Part shown: positions 35,814 through 44,805 of the stretch, piece after piece
Position numbering within the stretch: the first letter of the stretch is position 1
Layout: each line of letters starts with the position of its first letter
Assembly: GCF_014705605.1 (NCBI RefSeq)
Contig: NZ_JACXIZ010000048.1
Span: forward strand, 1-55,461
Reading direction: 5' to 3'
DNA length: 55,461 bases
Source: Paenibacillus sabuli
GTDB taxonomy: Bacteria > Bacillota > Bacilli > Paenibacillales > Paenibacillaceae
The notes under the pieces: model-generated
What the model was told of the DNA's origin: nothing
Databases searched by the model: none
What the model saw: only the letters and a program-made list of their open reading frames with translations
Position numbers and translations under genes: made by a program

Positions 35814-38095
35814 CGGCTTGCCTCCGCTTCCGCCAGCAGCTCGAGCGCATGCGACTTGCCGAGCAATCCGACCTCCTCGATCGGCCCGACGCAGGCCGGA
35901 CAGCCGCTCAGACAGGTGCAGGAGGCGATCAGCTCGCGCGCGCGGCGCAGCAGCTCGCCATGGACGTCGTAGAGCCGCTCGGACAGGCCGATGCCGCCGG
36001 GATAACGGTCGTAGAAGTAGATCGTCGGACGCTTCGTATGGACGGCCTTGACCTGCGGCACGACGCGAATATCGAGTGGGTCGCACATCAGGTAGAGCGG
36101 AGCGATATGGATGAGCACATTGGCCAGGCCGAGCAGCGCATGCTGCATCTCGCTCGTGCCCTTGCGCGCCGCAGCCGCCTCGCTGAAGGCGAACCAGTAG
36201 CCGCTCGTATGCAGCTCCTCCTCCGGCAGGTGAATCGGTCCGGAGCCGATGTTCTCATGCGTGCGCAGCCGAATTTTTTTGAAGATCGTGGCCTTGGCGT
36301 TGACCGTGACCTCGCCGTACTGGCGCTCCAGCTCGCCCGCCTCAACCGACTTGTCCACATGCAGTACCTTGAGCTCGACCGCCAGATTGGCGTCGGTGAA
36401 ATAATCGACGTCGACCTCGCGGACATACGCTTTTTTCTCCGGGTAATCCAGCTTCTCCACCTGATATTGCACGCCCTCGTGCAGATAGATTGCTTCCTCG
36501 TGGATCAGCGTCGGCGCGCTGAAGCGATCGACCTCGCCGAGCACGCGGCTGCCGCTGGTCAGATCGATGATGATGAAATTCTCCTGCGCCGCCGAACGCA
36601 GCGAGATGTTGTGCGCGGGAAAGGACTGCTCCATCCAGTACCAGCGCCCGGCGCTGTGATGCAGCACCTTCTCCTCGGCGAGAAATTCCAGCATATCACG
36701 AAGCGGCTCTCCGCCGAACGTATCCCCTTCTTCGAACGGCAGCTCGTAAGCCGCGCACTTGATGTGATCGATCAGAATGAGCAGGTTGTCCGGATGGATC
36801 AGCGCGCGCTCGGGCGGACGATTGAAAAAAAATTCCGGATGCTCGGTGATGTACTGATCCAGCGGATTGCTGCTCGCCACCATAAACGTGACCGAGCTGC
36901 CCTGACGGCGACCGGCGCGGCCCGATTGCTGCCAGGTGCTGGCGATCGTGCCCGGATAGCCGTTGAGTACGCAGGCCTGCAGTTGACCGATGTCGATGCC
37001 CAGCTCCAGCGCATTGGTGCTGACTACGCCGCGGATCTCCCCGCTGCGCAGACCGCGCTCGATCTCGCGTCTGAGCTTCGGCAGGTAGCCGCCTCGATAG
37101 CCGCGGATCGTCTTCGGCCCGAGCTCTCCCTTCACTTGCTCCTGCAGGTAGGTCAGCAGCAGCTCCACCCGCACGCGGCTGCGGGCGAAGACGATCGTCT
37201 GCACGCCCTGACGCAGCAGCATGCCCGCCAGGCGGCGCGTCTCCAGCACGCTGCTGCGGCGGATGCCGAGCTGCTTGTTGACGACGGGCGGGTTATAGAA
37301 GACAAAATGTTTCTCCCCCGCCGGCGCGCCGTTGTTGTCCACGAGCGTCACCGGCACGCCGAGCAGCCGCTCGGCATGCTCACGCGGATTGTCGATCGTC
37401 GCCGAAGCGCAGATGAACTGCGGCGACGAGCCGTAGAACCGACAAATGCGCTTCAGGCGGCGGATCACGTTGGCCACATGGCTGCCAAAGACGCCCCGGT
37501 AGGCATGCAGCTCGTCAATGACGATATATTTGACATTCTCAAACAGCTTGACCCACTTCGTATGGTGAGGCAAAATTGCGGCATGCAGCATGTCCGGATT
37601 GGTCACGACGATGTGGCCCGCGTTGCGAATCGCCGTACGCACCGTCGGCGGCGTATCGCCGTCGTAGGTATGCGTTTTGAGATCGACCTCCATCGCAGTC
37701 GCCAGCTCCTGCAGCTCGGCCACCTGATCCTGGGCCAGCGCCTTGGTCGGAAACAGGTACAAGGCCCGTCCCTCGTCATCGTGCAGCAGCGACTGCAAGA
37801 CCGGCAAGTTGTAGCATAGCGTCTTGCCCGAAGCCGTCGGCGTCACGGCAACGACATTCGCGCCGCCTTGCACCGCTTCGAACGCCTCGTGCTGATGCGT
37901 ATAGAGCTCGCCGACGCCGCGGCCGCGAAGCGCAGCCGCCAGCTTGGGATGGAGAGCGGACGGCAGCGCGCGCGTCACCGCCGCCCGTGCGGGCAGGGTG
38001 TGCCAATGCGTCACCTGATTCATAATCTGGGGGTCACGACGCACCTCATCCAGCCACTCCTCCAGGCTGTCGGCCACGCCCGTCCATCGATTCAT
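35810..38095 (-). CDS. mrfA: DEAD/DEAH-type helicase MrfA (YprA)
   Basis: A 761-residue helicase that, with MrfB, repairs mitomycin C lesions in B. subtilis. N-terminal helicase core: TPTASGKTLCYN (motif I), VIDELHAY (motif II), CASATIDNP (motif III). C-terminal core: STNALELGIDIGQL and WQQSGRAGRRQG (motif VI). A DUF1998-like zinc site ends the protein: CTCLSGCPAC, four Cys in the spacing reported for MrfA. Start 38095 has GAAGGAG upstream; the ORF extends to 38170 without support. First gene of the seven-gene operon. Confidence 0.93.
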   Translation of the reverse strand: MNRWTGVADSLEEWLDEVRRDPQIMNQVTHWHTLPARAAVTRALPSALHPKLAAALRGRGVGELYTHQHEAFEAVQGGANVVAVTPTASGKTLCYNLPVLQSLLHDDEGRALYLFPTKALAQDQVAELQELATAMEVDLKTHTYDGDTPPTVRTAIRNAGHIVVTNPDMLHAAILPHHTKWVKLFENVKYIVIDELHAYRGVFGSHVANVIRRLKRICRFYGSSPQFICASATIDNPREHAERLLGVPVTLVDNNGAPAGEKHFVFYNPPVVNKQLGIRRSSVLETRRLAGMLLRQGVQTIVFARSRVRVELLLTYLQEQVKGELGPKTIRGYRGGYLPKLRREIERGLRSGEIRGVVSTNALELGIDIGQLQACVLNGYPGTIASTWQQSGRAGRRQGSSVTFMVASSNPLDQYITEHPEFFFNRPPERALIHPDNLLILIDHIKCAAYELPFEEGDTFGGEPLRDMLEFLAEEKVLHHSAGRWYWMEQSFPAHNISLRSAAQENFIIIDLTSGSRVLGEVDRFSAPTLIHEEAIYLHEGVQYQVEKLDYPEKKAYVREVDVDYFTDANLAVELKVLHVDKSVEAGELERQYGEVTVNAKATIFKKIRLRTHENIGSGPIHLPEEELHTSGYWFAFSEAAAARKGTSEMQHALLGLANVLIHIAPLYLMCDPLDIRVVPQVKAVHTKRPTIYFYDRYPGGIGLSERLYDVHGELLRRARELIASCTCLSGCPACVGPIEEVGLLGKSHALELLAEAEASR

Positions 38096-38141
38096 TCCGC
38101 TTCGCTCCTTCAATTTCCCGTTTGATTTCCTGTTGTCTTCT

Positions 38142-38170
38142 ATTCTACAGAATATACGTTCCCCCGGCAA
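38142..38170 (-). promoter_or_regulatory. Promoter of the mrfA operon with a LexA-like box
   Basis: Minus strand: -35 TTGCCG (38165-38170), 17-base spacer, -10 TAGAAT (38142-38147). Within the spacer is GAAC-GTAT-ATTC (38150-38161), one mismatch from the GAAC-N4-GTTC core of the LexA operator. The promoter is about 50 bases upstream of the mrfA ATG. The rest of the 314-base gap to the nitroreductase gene holds that gene's -10 (TACAAT, 38370-38375) and nothing else clear. Confidence 0.5.
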
Positions 38171-38409
38171 TCCCCATTCGATTGTCGAATATTCAGAATT
38201 TTTAGATCCTTTCGCTCGACAGGCGCAGACTTCCGGGCAGATAAGCGGGCTTCTTGTCGCTTCCTGCGCTTTCCCGGGAAAAGTTCCATTTCCCGCAGAC
38301 GGCCGATCCTAATCCATGCCGAGGGGATTCGTCGGCGCTTTCGCACTGGAAGTGTGCGAGGAATTGGGATACAATGGGTCCATGAACCAAGAAAGGTGGA
38401 GTTATACAT

Positions 38410-39018
38410 ATGCTACCCTCAGACAAGGATGAGCCGCTTAGTAGCGAGGCGGTCAAGCACCGCCCTACGGATTACGACATCAACCCGTTGATTCTGAACC
38501 GCTGGTCCCCGCGCGCCTTCGCCGACCGCGCGGTTGCGGAGCGGGACCTGCACGCCATTCTCGAGGCGGCCCGCTGGGCGCCCTCCTCATCGAATCTCCA
38601 GCCCTGGCGCTTTATCGTCGCTGCGAGCGAGGAGCAGAAGGCCCGCTTCCACAGCTTCATCAACGACGGCAACCTGATCTGGTGCAAGCATGCGCCCGTG
38701 CTGCTGCTCGTCGTCTCCAAGACGACCAACAACAAGGGCGGCATGAACCGCTCGCATGCCTTCGACGCCGGCGCAGCGTGGGGCTATCTCGCGCTTGAGG
38801 CGTGCCGCCGCGGCATGATTGCCCACGCAATGGGCGGCTTCAATGCCGACCAGGCGCAGCACGAGCTCTCCATCCCGAATCAATATGCCGCACTGGCGGT
38901 TGTTGCCGTCGGCTACCAGGGCGATCCTGCGATGCTTCAAGGCCAGCTGCGCGAACGCGAGCACCCTTCCTCCCGTATGCCGCTGAACGATATTATCATT
39001 GAAGGGTCATTTGCCTGA
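38410..39018 (+). CDS. Nitroreductase-family flavoprotein
   Basis: A 202-residue FMN-dependent oxidoreductase. NRWSPRAFADR and AARWAPSSSNLQPWRF are the FMN-binding signatures; the C-terminal GYQGDP follows a buried hydrophobic strand (YAALAVVAVGY). The family reduces nitro compounds, quinones or enones with NAD(P)H. ATG 38410 is preceded by AAAGGTGGAG. Monocistronic, divergent from mrfA. The AT-rich 39020-39090 stretch downstream has several ATTAAT repeats and no gene. Confidence 0.88.
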   Translation: MLPSDKDEPLSSEAVKHRPTDYDINPLILNRWSPRAFADRAVAERDLHAILEAARWAPSSSNLQPWRFIVAASEEQKARFHSFINDGNLIWCKHAPVLLLVVSKTTNNKGGMNRSHAFDAGAAWGYLALEACRRGMIAHAMGGFNADQAQHELSIPNQYAALAVVAVGYQGDPAMLQGQLREREHPSSRMPLNDIIIEGSFA

Positions 39019-39090
39019 GCGGACGAGAGCGCCTGTCAGCATTTAATTAATCTCATTAATCATTAATGTCACTAATGAATAATGAAAATA

Positions 39091-39156
39091 GACGCGCCAC
39101 GATTGCAAAAGACGCCATGCCGGGGAGGAAGGCGTCTTTTGCGTTCGTGGCGCGTC
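39091..39156. terminator. Very long hairpin between nitroreductase and metH
   Basis: ACGCGCCACGA (39092-39102) pairs with TCGTGGCGCGT (39145-39155), and inside it CAAAAGACGCC (39106-39116) pairs with GGCGTCTTTTG (39131-39141). No long T-run follows, so it may act as a bidirectional stop or an RNA-stabilising end for metH. Confidence 0.75.
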
Positions 39157-39223
39157 GACCGTGCATTTGCCGTTGCGGCGCGGCAAGTTACGAGATATCC
39201 ACTCTTGCTACGGCAAGCGGGCC

Positions 39224-42200
39224 TCAGCTTTTCTCGACGTTGAAGTACTGCGCCTCGGGATGGGCAAATACCATCGCCGACACCGAAGCCTCCGGCTCCA
39301 TCATGAAGCCCTCGGTCAGCTCGACGCCGATATCCTGGGGCTGCATCAGCTCGAACAGCGGGCCCTGATCCTCCAGGTTCGGACAGGCGGGATAGCCGAA
39401 TGATACCCGAATGCCCTGATAGCGCGCGCCATGCCGCTGCTTCATCGTCATCTCCTGCGGATCGGGGTAGCCCCAGATGTCGCGCATAATGTGATGCACA
39501 CGCTCTGCGAGCCCTTCCGCCACCTCCAGTGCCACTGCTTGAATCGCATGGGAGCGCAGATAATCCCCATTGTCCTTGAGCACCTCGGCCCGCTCGCGAA
39601 TGCCGGACCCGGCCGTGACCACGAGGAAGCCGACATAATCCATCTCCCCGCTGTCGACCGGCCTCAGGTAGTCGGAGAGGCACAGGAACGGCTCCACCTG
39701 CTGGCGCGGGAACGTGAACCGCTTGATCTCCTTCGCATGGTCCTCCGGATCGTAGATGATGACATCGTTGCCCGACGATTGGGCAGGAAAAAACCGATAC
39801 ATCGCATGCGCGCGCAGCAGCCGTTCCGACGCCGCCTCCTGCAGCAGCTCGTCCACCGTCTCCTTGAGCTGGCGCGTCTTCGCGTCTCCGGCCGCGAGCA
39901 ATTGCTCGACGCTGCCCTTGACGCCGAGATGGTGGCCGAGCAGCATCTGCATATTGACGTAAGGCACGATGTGCGGAATCGGCACATCTCGCAGCACGTG
40001 GCGCTGCAGATCCGGCGGCACGAATACCGACACAGTTTGCGAAATGGCCGAACGCTTCGTGCGCGTCAGCTTGGGCAGCGCGGGCTTCTCTTCGACCTGC
40101 GCCCCGCCCGAAGCTTTGTATTCCGCATGCTCCTGCTCCATGCGGCCGCGATGCGCTTTGTCCATCAGCTTGTTGGCGATGTCCAGCCCGTCCATCGCGT
40201 CCTTGGCATACAGCACGAGTCCTTCGTATTCGGGGCCGATCCGGTTTTTGGTGAATTTACGGGTCAGGGCCGCTCCGCCTACGAGAATTGGCACCGCGAT
40301 CTCCGCGTTGCGCAGATCCTGCGCCGTCACCACCATTTGCTGCGCCGACTTGACGAGCAAGCCCGACAAGCCGATCGCATCGGCCGGCTCGTTGCGGTAG
40401 GCTTCGATCAATTGTTCGGGCGCCACCTTGATGCCGAGATTGATGATCCGGTACCCGTTGTTGGAGAGAATGATCTCCACCAGATTTTTGCCGATATCGT
40501 GCACATCGCCCTTGACCGTGGCGAGGATGATCTTGCCCTTCACCGAGGTATCGGATTTTTCCATATACGGCTCCAGATGCGCGACCGAGGCCTTCATGAC
40601 CTCCGCGCTCTGCAGCACCTCGGCGACAATCAGCTCGTTGTTGTTGAACAGCCGGCCGACCTCGTCCATCCCCTTCATGAGCGGACCGTTGATAATTTCG
40701 AGCGGTCTTTTCGTCTTCAGCGCTTCATCCAGATCGGCCAACAGTCCGTCCTTGGAGCCTTCGACGACATACGCCGACAGCCGCTCCTCAAGCGTCAGGT
40801 TACTGACCTTCTCCTTCTTGACGACCTTCTTCTCCCGGAAAGCCGCTACGAACGTCGCCAGCGTCTCGTCTGACGTGCGATAGATCAGGTCCTCGGCCAG
40901 CCGACGCTCTTCCTCAGGGATCGAGGCATAGCGCTCGAGCTTCTCCGTATTGACGATGGCATAGTCGAGCCCCGCCTTTGTCGCCTCATACAGGTACACC
41001 GAATTGAGCACCTCGCGACCGGCGTCCGGCAGACCGAAGGAGATGTTGCTTAGTCCGAGTATTGTCTTCGTCTCGGGGAACGTTTGTTTGATCAGCCGGA
41101 TGCCTTCGAGCGTCTCCACTGCGGAGCCGATATACTGCGGATCGCCCGAGCCGACCGGGAACATATTGGGATCGAAAATAATATCGCATGGCTGCATGCC
41201 GTACTTGTCCACGAGCAAGCGGTACGCGCGCTCCGCCACCTCGAGCTTGGCTTGCCGCGACACGGCTTGGCCCCGTTCGTCGATCAGGATGCACACAACT
41301 GCAGCGCCGTATTGATGGATAAGCGGCAATATCTGCTCGAACTTGGACTCGCCGTCCTCCAGATTAATGGAGTTAATGATCGCCTTGCCTTGCGAATACT
41401 TCAAGCCGAGCTCGATGATATGATCGTAGGTCGAGTCAAGCATAAGCGGCGCTTTGATTTTTTTGGCCACCATCGGCAGGAATTGATTGACGGCATATGC
41501 CTCGTCAATATCGGTATCCTGCAGGTTGATGTCGATGATTTGGGCGCCGCCCTTGACCTGCGCCCGCGCAATATCGGAGGCCTCGTCGAACTTCTCCTCC
41601 TTGATCAATCGCTTGAACTTGCGCGAGCCGGAAATATTGGTGCGTTCGCCGATCATGATCGGCCGGTTGTCTTCTTCGATATAGACTGTCTCAATCCCGG
41701 AGACGGCCGGCGGATGGCTCCCGTTCGCCTGGCGCGGGGCATACCCGGCCATCTGCTCGGCGAGCGCGCGAATATGCGCGGGCGTCGTGCCGCAGCAGCC
41801 GCCAGCTATGTTCAGCCAGCCCTGCTCGGCAAAGGCACCCAGCTTGGTCGCCAGCGATTGCGGCGATTCGTGATACTGCCCGTTCTCATCGGGCAGTCCC
41901 GCGTTGGGATAGCAACTGACCGCGCTGCCGGCAATCTCGCTCAACGAACGAATATGATCGCGCATGAACTCCGGGCCGGTGGCGCAATTCAGTCCGACCG
42001 AGATCGGCTTCAGATGCTCGAGCGAAATGTAAAACGCTTCAATGCTCTGACCGGCGAGGGTCGTGCCCATCGGCTCGATTGTGCCCGAGATCATAATTGG
42101 CAGCTCTCGCCCCGTCTGCTCGAAGGCGCGCCGGATTGCGATGCTGCCAGCCTTGACGTTCAGCGTGTCCTGCGACGTCTCCAGCAGGATCGCATCGACG

Positions 42201-42664
42201 CCGCCTTCGATGAGCGCCACCGTCTGCTCGAGATAGCTCTCCACTAATCCGTCAAAGGTGACGCCGCCGGTCACCGACAACGTCTTCGTCGTCGGGCCGA
42301 GCGCCCCGGCAACATAACGCGGGCGCTCCGGCGTTGCGTATTTGTCCGCGGCTTCGCGCGCGAGCGCCGCCGCCGCCAAATTAAGCTCGCGCGCTTTTTC
42401 CGGGATATCGTATTCCATCAGGACGACGCTCGTCGCGCCGAAGGTGTTCGTCTCTATAATATCAGCGCCTGCTTCCAGGTAGTCCTCGTGGATGTCCCGA
42501 ATCAAGTCGGGCCGCGTCAGCACGAGTATTTCGTTGCAGCCGTCGAGATCCTCGCCGCCAAAAGCGTCGGCCTGCAGATCCGCCTGCTGAATCATCGTGC
42601 CCATCGCGCCGTCCATGATCAGAATTCGCTGCTTAAGCGCGTCGTACAAAGTCGATTTGGTCAT
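39224..42664 (-). CDS. metH: Cobalamin-dependent methionine synthase
   Basis: Transfers a methyl group from methyl-tetrahydrofolate to homocysteine via B12. All modules are present in 1146 residues: homocysteine domain with zinc Cys in LNCATGP and GGCCGTTP; pterin domain (MIGERTNISGSRKF); cap; B12 domain with GDVHDIGKNLVEI; and the C-terminal AdoMet reactivation domain (RVSFGYPACPNL). ATG 42664 is preferred to TTG 42673, as GGAGG is too close to the TTG. No SAM-riboswitch-sized leader is present. Divergent from mtnD. Confidence 0.96.
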   Translation of the reverse strand: MTKSTLYDALKQRILIMDGAMGTMIQQADLQADAFGGEDLDGCNEILVLTRPDLIRDIHEDYLEAGADIIETNTFGATSVVLMEYDIPEKARELNLAAAALAREAADKYATPERPRYVAGALGPTTKTLSVTGGVTFDGLVESYLEQTVALIEGGVDAILLETSQDTLNVKAGSIAIRRAFEQTGRELPIMISGTIEPMGTTLAGQSIEAFYISLEHLKPISVGLNCATGPEFMRDHIRSLSEIAGSAVSCYPNAGLPDENGQYHESPQSLATKLGAFAEQGWLNIAGGCCGTTPAHIRALAEQMAGYAPRQANGSHPPAVSGIETVYIEEDNRPIMIGERTNISGSRKFKRLIKEEKFDEASDIARAQVKGGAQIIDINLQDTDIDEAYAVNQFLPMVAKKIKAPLMLDSTYDHIIELGLKYSQGKAIINSINLEDGESKFEQILPLIHQYGAAVVCILIDERGQAVSRQAKLEVAERAYRLLVDKYGMQPCDIIFDPNMFPVGSGDPQYIGSAVETLEGIRLIKQTFPETKTILGLSNISFGLPDAGREVLNSVYLYEATKAGLDYAIVNTEKLERYASIPEEERRLAEDLIYRTSDETLATFVAAFREKKVVKKEKVSNLTLEERLSAYVVEGSKDGLLADLDEALKTKRPLEIINGPLMKGMDEVGRLFNNNELIVAEVLQSAEVMKASVAHLEPYMEKSDTSVKGKIILATVKGDVHDIGKNLVEIILSNNGYRIINLGIKVAPEQLIEAYRNEPADAIGLSGLLVKSAQQMVVTAQDLRNAEIAVPILVGGAALTRKFTKNRIGPEYEGLVLYAKDAMDGLDIANKLMDKAHRGRMEQEHAEYKASGGAQVEEKPALPKLTRTKRSAISQTVSVFVPPDLQRHVLRDVPIPHIVPYVNMQMLLGHHLGVKGSVEQLLAAGDAKTRQLKETVDELLQEAASERLLRAHAMYRFFPAQSSGNDVIIYDPEDHAKEIKRFTFPRQQVEPFLCLSDYLRPVDSGEMDYVGFLVVTAGSGIRERAEVLKDNGDYLRSHAIQAVALEVAEGLAERVHHIMRDIWGYPDPQEMTMKQRHGARYQGIRVSFGYPACPNLEDQGPLFELMQPQDIGVELTEGFMMEPEASVSAMVFAHPEAQYFNVEKS

Positions 42665-42738
42665 CTTGAACAACTTCCTCCCGCAAAATCATATCCCCTA
42701 GTCTAACAGAATCCACTACATGTGAAAAGCACGAGGCA

Positions 42739-42767
42739 TCGACAGAAAGCCACCCTTACGTTATAAT
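42739..42767 (+). promoter_or_regulatory. Promoter of mtnD
   Basis: -35 TCGACA (42739-42744), 17-base spacer, -10 TATAAT (42762-42767). The ATG follows 43 bases downstream. Confidence 0.65.
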
Positions 42768-42809
42768 GACCGTAAATCTGGATAAAGCTATAGGAAATGA
42801 GGGATTGGA

Positions 42810-43352
42810 ATGGCTGAAATCGTCATTCGCGACTCCGGCGAACGCATACGCGGAGAAGAACAGGTACGTGCATTTTTAGATCGTCAAGAGGTGCTCTACG
42901 AGCATTGGGACGCAGCCAAGCTGCCCGCGGAACTGCAAGAAAAATTTACGCTTTCGGACGATGACAAAGCGCAGATTCTTTCGACCTTTGACAGCGAAAT
43001 CCGTGACCTCGCCGGCCGCCGCGGCTACCGGACATGGGACATCATTGCCCTTTCCGACGCGACGCCGAACCTGGACGAGCTGCTCAAAAAATTTGAGCAG
43101 GTGCACACGCACACCGAGGACGAGGTGCGGGCAATCACTGCAGGCAAAGGCATTTTTATTATCAAAGGCTCGGAAGAAGTCGGTTATTTCAATGTCGAGT
43201 TGGAGGCCGGCGATGTCATTTCCGTACCGGAAAACAAGCCGCATTTCTTCACCTTAATGGATAATCGGCAAATTGTAGCCGTACGGCTGTTTATCGAGAC
43301 CGAGGGCTGGATCGCGCATCCGTTTGCAGACCCTGCTTTTTCAAAGGCATAA
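42810..43352 (+). CDS. mtnD: Acireductone dioxygenase
   Basis: Oxidises acireductone to the 2-keto acid precursor of methionine and formate, late in the methionine salvage pathway. The 180-residue cupin has the metal ligands VHTHTEDEVRAI (His99, His101, Glu105) and His145 in ENKPHFF. Bound Fe or Ni decides the product in this family and cannot be read from sequence. It stands alone, divergent from metH, without the other mtn genes. Confidence 0.93.
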   Translation: MAEIVIRDSGERIRGEEQVRAFLDRQEVLYEHWDAAKLPAELQEKFTLSDDDKAQILSTFDSEIRDLAGRRGYRTWDIIALSDATPNLDELLKKFEQVHTHTEDEVRAITAGKGIFIIKGSEEVGYFNVELEAGDVISVPENKPHFFTLMDNRQIVAVRLFIETEGWIAHPFADPAFSKA

Positions 43353-43381
43353 TAAACGAAGGCGCAGCAAATCAGACATCA

Positions 43382-43417
43382 AAAAAACCTTATCTCCAAG
43401 CCGGAGGTAAGGTTTTT
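43382..43417. terminator. Bidirectional terminator
   Basis: AAAAACCTTATCTCC pairs with GGAGGTAAGGTTTTT, a 15-bp stem with one T-G pair and a five-base loop. It serves mtnD and the converging HAD gene. Confidence 0.9.
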
Positions 43418-43452
43418 GGTTTGCGATAATGCCCCCGTTTTGAGGGCGGGTC

Positions 43453-44244
43453 TTACAGTTGCTCCAGCAGTTCCGGCAATTCGTCCAAGTTTGAAATTTC
43501 ATGGGTCGGCAGTATTTCGTCCGTTCGCGTGGCGCCATGCCGGTTGAGCCACACGGCGGTCATGCCGACGCCGAGCGAGCCGATAATATCGGTCGTCAGC
43601 TTGTCCCCGACCATCACGGCTTCCTCGGGCTTGACCTCGAGCCGTTCCAGGCAATGACGAAATATGGAGGAGTCGGGCTTTCCTTTACCAAAGTTCCCGG
43701 AAATGACCACACATTCAAAATACGGGACGAGCTCCGGGACGCCGTCCAGCTTCTCCTGCTGCAGATCCGGTGAACCGTTCGTCAGCAAAAGAAGACGATA
43801 CCGGCCCTTCAACCGGTCCAGCACGCGAAACGTATCGTCGTAGACGAAGGCCCTTTTACGGCGTTCGGCCGGAAAAAGCTCCGCCAAGCGTTCGCCGAGC
43901 TCCGGCTTTTTTACGCCGAGCGCTTTCAGGCCGCGCGTCCAGGCATTTTTGCGATAGACCGGCGCCAGCGCGCGAAGCGTCTGGAATTGTTCCTGCTTGC
44001 CCTCGCGAAAATCCGCCCACAGCGCCTCAAACGGGTTGATGCCGATCATTTTGGTAAACGGGAAGGTTTCATACGATTCGTACAAGGTTCGCGCCTCCGT
44101 ACGGACCGATTGCTCAAGCTCCTCCGGGTCGACGCCCGTCTCGTCCGCAGCGGCGCGGCATGTCGCTTCGAACGCCTCCTTTACACTGCGCTCGTCCCAC
44201 AGCAGTGTGTCATCGAGATCAAAAAGTACTGCCTTTTTCCCCAT
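43453..44244 (-). CDS. HAD hydrolase (YjjG-like)
   Basis: A 263-residue HAD phosphatase. Motif I VLFDLDDTLLWDERS, motif II LLLLTNGSPDLQ, motif III FGKGKPDSSIF, motif IV VMVGDKLTTDIIG, with a helical C1 cap. Similar to nucleotidase YjjG/YfnB. Last gene of the operon DUF896 / aldo-keto reductase / membrane protein / HAD; gap of 39 bases from the membrane protein. Substrate unknown. Confidence 0.9.
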   Translation of the reverse strand: MGKKAVLFDLDDTLLWDERSVKEAFEATCRAAADETGVDPEELEQSVRTEARTLYESYETFPFTKMIGINPFEALWADFREGKQEQFQTLRALAPVYRKNAWTRGLKALGVKKPELGERLAELFPAERRKRAFVYDDTFRVLDRLKGRYRLLLLTNGSPDLQQEKLDGVPELVPYFECVVISGNFGKGKPDSSIFRHCLERLEVKPEEAVMVGDKLTTDIIGSLGVGMTAVWLNRHGATRTDEILPTHEISNLDELPELLEQL

Positions 44245-44283
44245 CCTCCAAGTCTCTCTCCTTCATCGATCATGCTGCGATAG

Positions 44284-44793
44284 TTATTTTTTTTGAATGT
44301 CAATGTGATGCTCGCGGGCAAATTGCTGCAATCGCTCGGCCATGTCATCGGTCGGGAAACGATTAAGCAATTTGGAAAAGCTCCATGCCGGACCCTTGGT
44401 CTGTTCAATCGCGATAAAACCGGGTTGCACCGTAATGCGCTTGATTGCACCCGGTTCAAGCCGCTTGTCCCCCGTAAGGCGCCGGGATTGCACGTAATTT
44501 TTGCCGACGTTCAGATAAGGCCGCCGGAAAAAAAAGAGCATAGCGAGCAGTATGTAGCAACCTGCCGTCACCCAGAGCAACGTATCGTTTTGCCCGAGTT
44601 CCGGAGTCAGCGAATTCATATACATGTAGAAGCCAATGAATATGACGATGACAATCGGCAAAATGTAATTGCGGCCTTTGAATCGGTCGATCCGGCTGGC
44701 CTCCGGCACGTATCCGGAAGTGCCGCGTTTTTTTTGCTGTTGGCTAAGATGACTCATGTTTTTGCGCACCTTGCGCTCCCAGGAACGGGACAT
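44284..44793 (-). CDS. Hypothetical two-helix membrane protein
   Basis: A 169-residue protein that I do not recognise. A basic N-terminal stretch (about 1-40) leads to two membrane helices, about 43-60 (YILPIVIVIFIGFYMYM) and 70-88 (LLWVTAGCYILLAMLFFF), then a cytoplasmic PH-like beta-rich domain with KNYVQSRRLTGDKRLEP and a WSF motif. It starts 12 bases after the aldo-keto reductase stop. No function assigned. Confidence 0.7.
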   Translation of the reverse strand: MSRSWERKVRKNMSHLSQQQKKRGTSGYVPEASRIDRFKGRNYILPIVIVIFIGFYMYMNSLTPELGQNDTLLWVTAGCYILLAMLFFFRRPYLNVGKNYVQSRRLTGDKRLEPGAIKRITVQPGFIAIEQTKGPAWSFSKLLNRFPTDDMAERLQQFAREHHIDIQKK

Positions 44794-44805
44794 CGGAACA
44801 GCCTC

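Noticed and set aside
35747-37819. 690-codon open frame on the plus strand
   Set aside because: Antisense shadow of mrfA, whose helicase motifs are complete on the other strand.
39019-39090. AT-rich ATTAAT repeats as a replication or integration site
   Set aside because: Too short and irregular, with no DnaA boxes or attachment-site repeats nearby.
42665-42809. SAM or cobalamin riboswitch upstream of metH
   Set aside because: The gap to mtnD is too short and shows no conserved riboswitch core such as the B12 box.
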